DNA from: Anabaena azotica FACHB-119
GTDB taxonomy: Bacteria > Cyanobacteriota > Cyanobacteriia > Cyanobacteriales > Nostocaceae
Reading direction: 5' to 3'
NCBI RefSeq assembly: GCF_014697625.1
Contig: NZ_JACJSG010000009.1
Coordinates: 1-64,000 of the forward strand
DNA: 64,000 nucleotides
The stretch's first letter is position 1. Each line of letters begins with the position of its first letter. The notes beneath the pieces are model-generated. The model saw only the letters and a list, made by a program, of their open reading frames with translations. It ran no database searches and was not told the origin of the DNA. Position numbers and translations under genes: made by a program. Shown here in pieces: positions 1-9,000 of this stretch.

Positions 1-112
1 GCCTATGGTGCATTGGTCCCACTCTGAACCCATCCCGAACTCAGTTGTGAAACTCTGCTACGGCTACGATAGTTTAGGGGTTGCCCTACGCCACAATCGC
101 TCGGTGCCAGGT
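1..112 (+). rRNA. rrf: 5S ribosomal RNA, 5' end cut by the window edge
   Basis: The conserved 5S core CCCATCCCGAACTCAGTTGTGAA-type loop is visible at about 30-52 and the 3' strand TCGGTGCCAGG at about 101-111. By comparison with cyanobacterial 5S rRNA only the first few bases (the pairing partner of GTGCCAGG) are missing, so the gene starts just left of the window. It is presumably the last gene of an rRNA operon lying upstream, and a terminator follows directly. Confidence 0.93.
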
Positions 113-127
113 TTATTTTTCTCACAA

Positions 128-166
128 CAAACCCTCTTTCTATTACGGAAGGGGGTTTTGTTTTGA
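128..166 (+). terminator. Rho-independent terminator of the rRNA operon
   Basis: An AAACCCTCTTTC arm and a GAAGGGGGTTT arm flank a short TATTACG-type loop, followed by a T-rich run (TTGTTTTG). It lies about 16 bp after the 5S 3' end, the expected place for the operon terminator. Confidence 0.85.
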
Positions 167-355
167 TTTATTCTTCGCCTCAGTCTTAAGATAGAGCAAA
201 ACTGAGAAAATTCAACATATATGCCGACATAATATCTTTTACTGGCTGGATTATCCATAATTGCTTTAATAAGGTCTATACCTTATCATCTCTATATCTT
301 TACGTCTTGTATCTAAAGGTAGAAAATAAAGGTTAACTAAAAGTTAGAGAACCTG

Positions 356-368
356 TAGAACGGTTCTA
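356..368. promoter_or_regulatory. 13-bp palindrome TAGAACGGTTCTA upstream of the TPR gene
   Basis: Perfect 6-bp arms (TAGAAC/GTTCTA) surround one central G, about 50 bp before the ATG at 418. The position and symmetry suit an operator, but I do not recognise the regulator. The spacing does not fit an NtcA site (GTA-N8-TAC) or a standard SOS box. Function is inferred only from position. Confidence 0.3.
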
Positions 369-417
369 TCTGCTCAATAGTAACCTGCCAATCTATCTGC
401 TGTACAACTGAGGTCAA

Positions 418-1440
418 ATGACGCAACCTTGCAATCGAGTCAGTGTTTGGGAAGAACGTCGTGATGAAGCTAATACCTACTACAAGCAGGGAAAATTTCA
501 AGAATATCTCGATTTGGTAACGGAAAATTTACAATTAGCTAGAGCAATTCCAGACCGTGCTAGAGAAGGTCTTACATTGAATGATATTGGTTTAGCATAC
601 CTTGGGTGCTGGCAACCAAAAAAAGCATTAGAGTGTTTCCATCAGGCGTTGGCTGTGGCTGTAGAAATTGGCAGTATACAAGCAGAAGCTACAGCTTTGA
701 GCAATTTAGGTTCGACTTGTAGTCGTCTGGGCAAGCTTTCTCAAGCTTTGGAGTATTTTGAGAAAGCGGCGCAAATCTTTAGGGATCTGCAAGATACTCA
801 AGGTGAGGTTTCTAGCCTCAATGATATGGCGTTAATTTACGTCAGATTGGGTGAACCTAAGCGATCGCTTTTACTACAAAATCAAATTTTAGCAATGCGA
901 CGCTTCTTAGGCGACTTTTCTGGTGAAGCCACCACACTTAATGGTATGGGATTCGCTTATAGTGCTTTAGGTCAGTTTGAGTTGGCACTGCACTATCTTC
1001 AACAAGCATTACCAATTCAAAAGGCTGCTAAGAACATTGTCGGTGAAGCTATCACCTTAAACAACATCGCGTCTATCTATCTTGATTTAGGGCAACCCAA
1101 ACAAGCTCTATTACTCTACCATCAAGTTCTGTTAACACGTCAGGCAATGTGCGATCGCCCAGGCGAAGCTACAACTCTCAACAATATTGGCTTTACCTAC
1201 TTTAAATTGGGCAGTCACCGTAAAGCTCTGAAATTCTACAAACAAGCACTTGCTATTCATCAACATCTAGGAGACACTCTTGGCGAAATTTCCACTTTGT
1301 TGAATATGGGTAATTTGTATGTAACCACAAAACGCAAAAAGTTTGCTTTATTGTGTTACCGCAATGCTCAAGAATTAGCAGAACAAATCGAAGATCAGTC
1401 TATTTTTGATAAAGTCAAACAGTGTATGGATGCTTTGTAA
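418..1440 (+). CDS. Tetratricopeptide-repeat protein (kinesin-light-chain-like TPRs)
   Basis: The 340-residue protein is built almost entirely of about seven 40-residue TPR units with the pattern A-x-x-LNNIG-x-x-Y-x-x-LG-x-x-x-KAL-x-x-Y-x-QAL, repeating from about residue 50 to 335. There is no signal peptide, membrane segment or enzymatic domain, so it is probably a cytoplasmic protein-protein interaction scaffold. The start at 418 is supported by GAGG seven bases upstream. Such stand-alone TPR proteins are common in Nostocales, often linked to signalling. The partner is unknown, and the gene stands alone between the rRNA terminator and a repeat-filled gap. Confidence 0.88.
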   Translation: MTQPCNRVSVWEERRDEANTYYKQGKFQEYLDLVTENLQLARAIPDRAREGLTLNDIGLAYLGCWQPKKALECFHQALAVAVEIGSIQAEATALSNLGSTCSRLGKLSQALEYFEKAAQIFRDLQDTQGEVSSLNDMALIYVRLGEPKRSLLLQNQILAMRRFLGDFSGEATTLNGMGFAYSALGQFELALHYLQQALPIQKAAKNIVGEAITLNNIASIYLDLGQPKQALLLYHQVLLTRQAMCDRPGEATTLNNIGFTYFKLGSHRKALKFYKQALAIHQHLGDTLGEISTLLNMGNLYVTTKRKKFALLCYRNAQELAEQIEDQSIFDKVKQCMDAL

Positions 1441-1659
1441 GCAAAATTGCCATAGCTATGTTTGACTAGTGGAGGAGATGAGGAAGACAAGGAAGGAAGA
1501 AATTCTTTCTGTCTTTCTCCAGTCCATGCCAAAAATTATTTAATTTCACTCTAGTCTGCATATCCCAGTCCTAACAGGACAAACAAAAAAAGATTTATGC
1601 CTAAAGCCACTGCACCAATGCTACTGCCGAGGCAGAGGAACTTTTTGATAGATTGATTG

Positions 1660-1850
1660 CTATTTGACACTCCTCGCTCTAAAGAGACGTTCGCGTTAGC
1701 GTCCCGGAGGGAGGATTCTTGCTTCATCCGTCCTCTCTAGAAATCTGAATACTAGTATTCAACTTTCTCCGTTTGGATACGTCCACAAGCTCACACGGAC
1801 TGCCCGACCGCGTTTGAAAAGGTTTTTAATTTCTGCGTTTACTCCCACAT
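1660..1850 (-). pseudogene. Decayed C-terminal relic of a TnpB-like (IS200/IS605) gene
   Basis: On the minus strand one frame reads through NAVGQSV-stop-ACGRIQTEKVEY-stop-YSDF-stop, then MKQESSLRDANANVSLERGV. This resembles the tail often seen on cyanobacterial TnpB proteins after the last RuvC motif. Three in-frame stops interrupt it, and no RDLNAA motif or zinc ribbon remains. The gap 1441-2248 otherwise holds no convincing gene; an 87-codon plus-strand frame at 1814-2077 runs antisense and looks like chance. The family call is from memory of similar tails, so it is tentative. Confidence 0.35.
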
Positions 1851-2008
1851 TTGTCAGCCACTGCGTTGGACGGGTTTCCCGGCATAAAGCAAGTGGCGGT
1901 ACAAGATGCGCGGATTTATACTACCTGTCTTTCCGGATCAGGAGCAGTCCGCTTGACCTACTTCGTCTTTTATTTGTGCGCTTTACCGCTATTAGTTATA
2001 CTACCACA

Positions 2009-2035
2009 AAAGCCGCCCTAGAAGGGCGGGGCTTT
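2009..2035. repeat. GC-rich stem-loop, probable IS end or terminator
   Basis: AAAGCCGCCC-TAGAA-GGGCGGGGCTTT forms a stem of about 10 bp with a two-base bulge. Hairpins of this composition are common at ends of IS200/IS605-type elements in cyanobacteria, and this one lies close to the TnpB-like relic. It could instead be a terminator. Confidence 0.45.
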
Positions 2036-2248
2036 AAACCCAGTTTTTCGGTAAATAAAATAGGATTGCAGCAATAATGGCAAAGATAATTGAGCTAGTT
2101 GAGTCGATGCTCCTGATAAACTAGAAGTTCCAATCAATTAGCTCATTATGGTTACAGTCACCTGATCAATCGATCTAAGTGGCGATCGCATCTTTGGTAA
2201 CTGTCATTCTTAGGCGGAATTTTGCAATTGATTTTTCCCCATTCCCGA

Positions 2249-3601
2249 TTACAACAACCCTGCGGACTCATACAAGCGCTTGACCATCGCTGTAATTTTT
2301 GCCCCGTAATTTAAATCTGCTGACCAGCGTCCTGAAAGGTCGTCAATTTTGGTAGCAACGCCACGGGTGACGAAGCGAAACCTGGGGTCTACTACTTCAT
2401 TGACCAAGGGTTCTAGACTGGCGTAGGCTTTGAGGTGTTGGATGTGCGCTCTTACACCAATTCTGGCGCTGGGAAAAGTGGCGGCTTGGGTAGCACCACC
2501 GATGGAACCTAAGCCAGCAAAGTTATTTTGCTCTGCTTTAATATCCCCACCAAAGCGTAAAAATCCTGTTTCTACGCACATCTGACAGAAAGCAATGTCA
2601 TAATTTACTCCCTCTGCACTGGCTTCCTCTCGATAGAGTTTGGGGATATCGGGAAATTGGGCTAAGGCATTCTCGTTATTGTTTCTGAGGAATATTTGCA
2701 TCTGTACTTCTGAGGTAGTGCCATTTGACATGATTCTGTCGATTTGGCCTGGGCAAACTACCAAATTGGAACGCAAGGTGACGGTGCGTGTTGCGGCATC
2801 CCAAGTAACTGATACATTAAAATCGCGTAATTCTACTGCTTTAACATAGACGACTCGGCGGTAGGTAATACGGTTGACATTTGGTGCTTTAGACAAATCA
2901 ATTCTTAGGCGATCAACTAAATCGATGGGAATGTAAGCGTTACCATTGACTAAAATCCCTTGCTCTGCATAATTCTGCCCGTTAATGTTAATGTTTATAG
3001 GTGGGTAATTTGGGTCGGCTGGGGTTCCGGGGTTGGGGTCAATGACTCGACTCCATGAAGCCAAACCATCAGCGATACCCAAGGCGAAATCTCGGCGACG
3101 ATTTTGCAGCAAAGCCCTATCTTCTGGGCTGCTGAGGAAAGCCACCTGCATGAGTAAGGAAGGAATCGTAATCTGCCGACAAAACGCTAATCTACCTAAA
3201 CCACTGTCGGTATCTGGTCTAACGCCCCGATTGGGTAGCTGAGGGACGCGGCGTAAAAGTCCTACTAATAGCAGTTCACCATTGCTTTTACGTTCGTTGT
3301 TATTGGCAATGTGGAAGACGCTAGCCCCTCTCACAGTAGGGCTACTAGCGGAGTCAGCATGAACTTCTAGGGCGACATCACCGCGACGACCACGGGAGTT
3401 GATCCAGGCGATAGTGTCAGCCGCACTCAAATCGTCAGGAACAGAAAAAACATCAAAACTACGCGATCGCAATTCAGTTACAATCAAATCCCGCAGCAAA
3501 ATCATCTCCCGCGCTTCCGTCGTTCCCCCCGCAATTGAACCTGGATCTACACCTCCTACCTCCCGTCCTCCGTGAGCAGCCGAAATAAAAATACGCCCCA
3601 T
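2249..3601 (-). CDS. N-acetylmuramoyl-L-alanine amidase with C-terminal glucosaminidase-like domain
   Basis: Three regions are visible in about 450 residues. An Amidase_3 fold (about 1-190) opens with IFISAAHGG and carries the ALEVHADSAS and PSLLMQVAFLSS motifs, as in zinc-dependent amidases that cleave the lactyl-Ala bond of peptidoglycan. A copper-amine-oxidase-N/stalk-like segment (about 210-290) follows. A mannosyl-glycoprotein endo-beta-N-acetylglucosaminidase-like domain (about 295-450, with FCQMCVETGFLRFGG and NNFAGLGSIGG) ends the protein. I placed the start at the ATG with AGAGGA about 12 bp upstream. A longer frame to 3706 exists but its extra residues look untranslated. No clear signal peptide is seen, which is odd for a wall enzyme. 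Probable role: peptidoglycan remodelling. Confidence 0.88.
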   Translation of the reverse strand: MGRIFISAAHGGREVGGVDPGSIAGGTTEAREMILLRDLIVTELRSRSFDVFSVPDDLSAADTIAWINSRGRRGDVALEVHADSASSPTVRGASVFHIANNNERKSNGELLLVGLLRRVPQLPNRGVRPDTDSGLGRLAFCRQITIPSLLMQVAFLSSPEDRALLQNRRRDFALGIADGLASWSRVIDPNPGTPADPNYPPINININGQNYAEQGILVNGNAYIPIDLVDRLRIDLSKAPNVNRITYRRVVYVKAVELRDFNVSVTWDAATRTVTLRSNLVVCPGQIDRIMSNGTTSEVQMQIFLRNNNENALAQFPDIPKLYREEASAEGVNYDIAFCQMCVETGFLRFGGDIKAEQNNFAGLGSIGGATQAATFPSARIGVRAHIQHLKAYASLEPLVNEVVDPRFRFVTRGVATKIDDLSGRWSADLNYGAKITAMVKRLYESAGLL

Positions 3602-3717
3602 GTCCCGTATTTCCTCTGATAAAATTAAGCTTAAGCAATTCAATACAATATTCTTGGCTTGGCAAGAACAATTATATGGGGAGTAGGGTGTGGGGAAAAT
3701 GGGCAATAAGACTGGGG

Positions 3718-3828
3718 AAGGGACAGTGGACAGTGGACAGTTAACAGTTGACAGTGGAAATAGCTTGACAACTGATAACTGCTAACTGATAACTGACAAC
3801 TGATAACTGATAACTGATAACTGATAAG
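3718..3828. repeat. STRR heptanucleotide repeats forming the dnaG leader
   Basis: Degenerate heptamers of the GACAGTG / AACTGAT type run without a gap up to the dnaG ATG. The last four units are near-identical ACTGATA copies. No other element is visible between the amidase and dnaG. Confidence 0.85.
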
Positions 3829-5745
3829 ATGCAAATTCCACGCTTACACCCAGATACGATTGAGGAAGTTAAACATCGAGCTGATATTGTCGATGTGGTA
3901 TCGGAATATGTGGTTTTACGCAAGCGTGGTAAGGATTTTGTGGGCTTGTGTCCTTTCCATGATGAGAAATCGCCGAGTTTTACTGTTAGCCAAACTAAGC
4001 AAATGTATTATTGCTTTGGTTGTCTGGCTGGGGGAAACTCTATTAAGTTTTTGATGGAGTTGGGGAAGCGATCGTTTGCTGAGGTGGTGTTAGATTTAGC
4101 ACGGCGTTACCAAGTCCCTGTGAAAACTCTGGAACCAGAACAACGCCAAGAATTACAACGTCAGTTGTCTTTGCGGGAACAGTTGTATGAGGTGATGGCT
4201 TCGGCGGCGAATTTTTATCAGCACGCCCTCAGACAATCTCAAGGACAAAGGGCGCTTGGGTATTTACGTAGCGATCGCCAACTCAATGAAGCGACAATTC
4301 AACAGTTTGGCTTGGGTTACGCCCCCGCAGGTTGGGAAACTCTCCACCGTTATTTGGTGGAAGATAAACATTATCCAGTCCAACTGGTGGAAAAAGCTGG
4401 GTTGATTAAACCGCGTAAGGAAGGGGCGGGATATTATGATGTATTCCGCGATCGCCTGATGATTCCCATCCGCGATATCCAAGGACGGGTGATTGCTTTT
4501 GGTGGAAGAACTTTGACGGATGAACAGCCGAAATATCTCAACTCACCGGAAACCGAATTATTTAATAAAGGTAAAACCCTATTCGCCCTTGATCAAGCCA
4601 AGACGGGTATTTCTCAACTTGATCAAGCCGTGGTAGTTGAGGGATATTTTGATGCGATCGCCCTCCATGCGGCAGGAATAAATAACGCTGTAGCTTCCCT
4701 CGGTACTGCCCTAAGTTTAGACCAAGTACGGCTGATATTGCGTTACAGCGAATCAAAACAGTTGGTACTCAACTTTGATGCGGATAAAGCGGGAACTAAC
4801 GCCGCCGAAAGGGCGATCGGGGAGATTGCTGATTTAGCTTACAAAGGCGAAGTGCAACTGAAAATTCTCAACATCCCCGATGGTAAAGATGCGGATGAAT
4901 ATTTGCATACTCATACATCTGAAGATTATCAGCAATTATTAGCAAATGCGCCATTGTGGTTAAACTGGCAAATTCAGCAGATTATCAAAGACAGGGATTT
5001 AAAACAAGCTCCTGATTTTCAACAAGTTACCCAACAATTTGTCAAACTTCTCAAAAATATAGTTAACAGCGATACTCGTAACTATTATGTTTCCTACTGT
5101 GCGGAAATCCTCAGCTTAGGAGACACCAGACTCATTCCCCTACGAGTAGAAAACCTCCTCACCCAAATTACCCCAAGCACTACCTACTCAAAACCCATCC
5201 CAATTAGAAGTAACGGTAGATCCCAATCCCCAGTCACCAGTACCCAATCCCCTACAGACCGCCACCTTCTAGACTACGCCGAAGCTTTATTACTGCGGAT
5301 TTACCTGCATTGTCCCGAACATCGTCAAGCGATTATTGACGAACTAGAGGCGCGGAACTTGCAGTTTAGCCTTTCTCATCACAGATTTTTATGGCTACAG
5401 ATTTTAGAGTCCACAGATAAGCAAATTGATTTAATTTCCAGACTGCAAGATGTATATTTAGAATTAGGGGAAGAACTGAGCGTCATTTCTCATCTGTTCC
5501 ATCTGGATGAGAAAACCAAGAAGGAGATCATGCGGACTCCCCAAGCTGTACAAGCTGCGATCGCCTGTATGGAACGAGTCCTCAGAGAAAAGCGTTACCG
5601 TCACTTTTTGGAACTGTGGCAACAAACTGATCCTGAAGTTGAACCGGAAAAATGGCAGGCTTATTATCAGGCGTTCTACGCGGAAAAAATCAAGCTTCAG
5701 GAATTGGATAGACAAAGACAATTTTCCCTAACGGAATTATTGTGA
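3829..5745 (+). CDS. dnaG: DNA primase
   Basis: DnaG makes RNA primers at the replication fork. The 638-residue protein has the N-terminal CHC2 zinc-binding domain (CPFHDEKSPSF then YYCFGC, residues about 40-65). The catalytic core and TOPRIM domain follow (VVVEGYFDAIALHAAG and LNFDADKAGTNAAERA, about 260-340). The C-terminal helicase-interaction region begins after a linker at about 455-485. That linker includes SQSPVTSTQSPT, whose DNA resembles STRR repeats. Length and domain order are normal. The ATG lies directly against STRR repeats with no Shine-Dalgarno sequence; only a TGATAAG-like stretch precedes it. Confidence 0.97.
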   Translation: MQIPRLHPDTIEEVKHRADIVDVVSEYVVLRKRGKDFVGLCPFHDEKSPSFTVSQTKQMYYCFGCLAGGNSIKFLMELGKRSFAEVVLDLARRYQVPVKTLEPEQRQELQRQLSLREQLYEVMASAANFYQHALRQSQGQRALGYLRSDRQLNEATIQQFGLGYAPAGWETLHRYLVEDKHYPVQLVEKAGLIKPRKEGAGYYDVFRDRLMIPIRDIQGRVIAFGGRTLTDEQPKYLNSPETELFNKGKTLFALDQAKTGISQLDQAVVVEGYFDAIALHAAGINNAVASLGTALSLDQVRLILRYSESKQLVLNFDADKAGTNAAERAIGEIADLAYKGEVQLKILNIPDGKDADEYLHTHTSEDYQQLLANAPLWLNWQIQQIIKDRDLKQAPDFQQVTQQFVKLLKNIVNSDTRNYYVSYCAEILSLGDTRLIPLRVENLLTQITPSTTYSKPIPIRSNGRSQSPVTSTQSPTDRHLLDYAEALLLRIYLHCPEHRQAIIDELEARNLQFSLSHHRFLWLQILESTDKQIDLISRLQDVYLELGEELSVISHLFHLDEKTKKEIMRTPQAVQAAIACMERVLREKRYRHFLELWQQTDPEVEPEKWQAYYQAFYAEKIKLQELDRQRQFSLTELL

Positions 5746-6006
5746 TTTAAATATAAAATTATTTCTTAATTTCTGATCATAATAATTAAAAAGTTTACTA
5801 TATATTTATACATTTCAGGATATTTAATTGTATTAAATTCACATTTTTCTGTTCCATACTACATTAACAAAAAAATATCATCTAGCCAAAAGAAGTTTTT
5901 TATGAAATTACCATAATCTATCCGAAGACAAGTACCTAAAATTTGCAAACTAGCTTAGGTTATGTAAAGACTCTGCAACAAGTATTAGTTGTCGCAAGTA
6001 ATTTTC

Positions 6007-9000
6007 ATGCCGTATTTTTCTAATCCTGCATTGCTACGTTTTGGAATTGTCATATTTACTGTGGCATTTGCCTGTGCGCTAATGCTGTTGTTAGATCCTT
6101 GGTTAAAAATGACCACTACTCCGTTTTTGCTATTTTTTAGTGCGGTCATGATCAGTGCTTGGTACGGTGGTTTACGGTCAGGAATTTTAGCTACTTTCTT
6201 GTCTGTAATACTGAGCGATTACTTCTTTCTTCACCCACAGTTTGACCTATCTTTTGATATTACTAATATAGCAGAGATGGGGTTATTTGCTATACAGGGA
6301 TTATTTTTCAGTGTGATCTGTAAAACCTGGAAGAAGACCAACGGACGAGATGAAGTAAATCTACAAAAACTGAAGACGAGTGAAGAAAGATTTAGATTAG
6401 CACTCAAAAATTCCGATATCGTAGTATTTCAGCAGGATCGGGACTTACGTTATCAATGGATTTATAATCCTCAAGGTGTAGACTCGGCTGAAGAAATAAT
6501 CGGTAAATATGACTATGAAATAGTACCCGCCTCTGTAGCAGAAAAACTTACAGCAATTAAGCAAAGAGTATTAGAAAGTGATGTTTCTGCCCATGAAGAG
6601 GTTTCTGTAATCTTGAAGGGAGAAGTCTTTTACTATGATTTAATAGCTGAACCTTTCAAAGTTAATGGTCAAATTGAGGGTGTTATTTGTGCCGCAGTCG
6701 ATATTACTAAACGCAAACTCTCAGAAATAGAAAATACAAAATTACAGCGCAAACTGCAAAAAGCTATTCAGCAAAAAGACGAATATCTGGCATTATTGAA
6801 CGCTTGGCTGGCTAGTTCACCCGTAGCATTAGCTTTTTTGGATACAGAACTGCGTTACGTCTATACTAACGAAGCCCTAGCAGCAGTCAACGGTGTACCT
6901 CAAAACGAACATACGGGGCGCACTTTAAGAGAAGTTTTACCAGAATGGGCGGACACACTTGAGCCGTTTTTCCAGCAGGTGATGGAAACCAAACAGCCCC
7001 TACTCAATCAGGAAATAAGTGGGGAAACCTATCCAAGCGGAGTTTATCGTTGTAGTATTGTCAACTACTATCCAGTCTGTTTACCAGATGGGCAACTGTT
7101 GGGGGTGGGGGTGACTGGGTTGGATATTACAGAACGCAAACGTGCAGAGGTGGCGCTGCGTTATCTCGCCCAAACTAGCAGTACGCTTTCTAGTTCCTTA
7201 GATTACGAGCAAACTTTAGAACAGATTGCTCAAATTTCTGTACCCCAACTAGCCGATTGGTGCAGTATTGAAATTGTCAACGAAGATGGCTCGATTCGTC
7301 GCTTACCTATTGCTTATGTAGACAATCAAAAAGTAGAGTGGGCGCGTATTCTTCAGCAATATGTGCCAGAGCCTGAAGGTGGGTGTTTAATTGCTAAAGT
7401 CCTACAAACTGGCGAACCGATGCTGATGGCGGAAATACCAGATTCACTTTTGGTAGAAACTACTCAAAATCAGGAGCATCTGGAAGCTTTAAGACAGATA
7501 GGCATTAAATCTGCGATGATATTACCCCTAATCGCCCATGAGCGAGTTCTGGGATGTATTACCTTTGTCACAGCAGAATCAGGTCGTAGCTATAATCAAG
7601 CCGACTTAGCCCTAGCTCAAGATATTGCCTATCGTGCGGCTTTAGCGGTGGAGAATGCCCAACTCTATCGTGATATGCAACACGCTCTCAACCATTATGC
7701 CCAGTCCCTGTCACTGCTGGATGCGTTGTTGGCTGCTGCACCTGTAGCAGTCTGCTTTTTAGACCGAGACTTGCGCTATATCCGCATTAATCAAGTGTTG
7801 GCGGATATTAACGGTTTGAGTATAGAGGAGCATTTAGGACGGAAATTCCGAGAAGTTATACCGAAGATGGCGGCAGAATTAGAAGCCCAATTTCAACGGG
7901 TATTGGATACGGGAGAGCCGATGCTGAATGTGGAGATTAGCGGGGAGACGTTAGGCACTCCGAGAAATTACGGTTATTGGTTGGGTAATTATTACCCAGT
8001 TCGCAATAGCATTGGGGAAACGGTGGGAATTGGGATTATCTTGGCTGATGTGACAGCCACCAAGGAAGCAGAAATTGCTTTGCGGGAAAGCGAAGAACGC
8101 TTCCGGGCAATGTTTGACCAAGCAGCAGTGGGTATTACTTTAGTAACTTTGGATGGTCAATTTCTGCAAGTTAATCCAGCTTTGTGTGACATTACCGATT
8201 ACAGCGCTCTGGAGTTAAGTCAGATGAACTTTCAAGATATCACTCATCCTGATGATTTAGCGGCTGATTGGGATTATGCCAAAAAAGTGTTAGCCAGGGA
8301 AATCAATGGTTACTCTTTAGAAAAGCGTTATATCCGCAAAGATGGGACGATTGTTTGGGTAAACTTGACGGCATCGGCTGTATGGGATGAGCAAGGACAA
8401 GCTAAATATGCTTTGGGAATTATTGAAGATATTAGTGACCGCAAACAAGCAGAAGCTGCACAAAAGTTTTTAGTCGAAGCCAGCACTATATTAGCAGCTT
8501 CTTTAGATTATGAAGTTACTCTCAACAATGTGGCTAGGTTGGCAGTACCAGCGATCGCAGACTGGTGTGTTGTGGATATTCTGCAAACAGATAGGTCAAT
8601 TAAACGGGTGGCGATCGCATCTGTTGACCCGGTGAAAATGGAGATTGTGGAAGAAATTCGCTACAATTACCCACCGAGAACCAACGGACAACACCCGTTC
8701 CGCGACCAGTTAATTAGAGGAGAATCAGCTTTTTATCCCCAAGTGCCAGATTCGCTTTTACAAGAGATGGCAGAGGATGAACGACATCTGCAATTATTAC
8801 ACAGTTTGGAGATGCGATCGCTGATGGTAATTCCTCTGTATTCACGCTTGCAAATCTTCGGTGTCATCTCCTTTGTCACAGCCAATTCAGGACGACAATT
8901 AAATCCAACTGACCTAGCTTTAGCTGAAGATATTGCCAGACGTGCCGCGACAGCCATTGATAACGCCAGACTATATCAAGAAGCCCAACAAGCGAAACAA

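Noticed and set aside
1814..2077. An 87-codon plus-strand frame in the gap after the TPR gene
   Set aside because: It lies opposite the TnpB-like relic and across a hairpin, has no ribosome-binding site and no recognisable domain.
3640..3923. Minus-strand frames before dnaG
   Set aside because: They translate STRR repeats and the antisense of dnaG.
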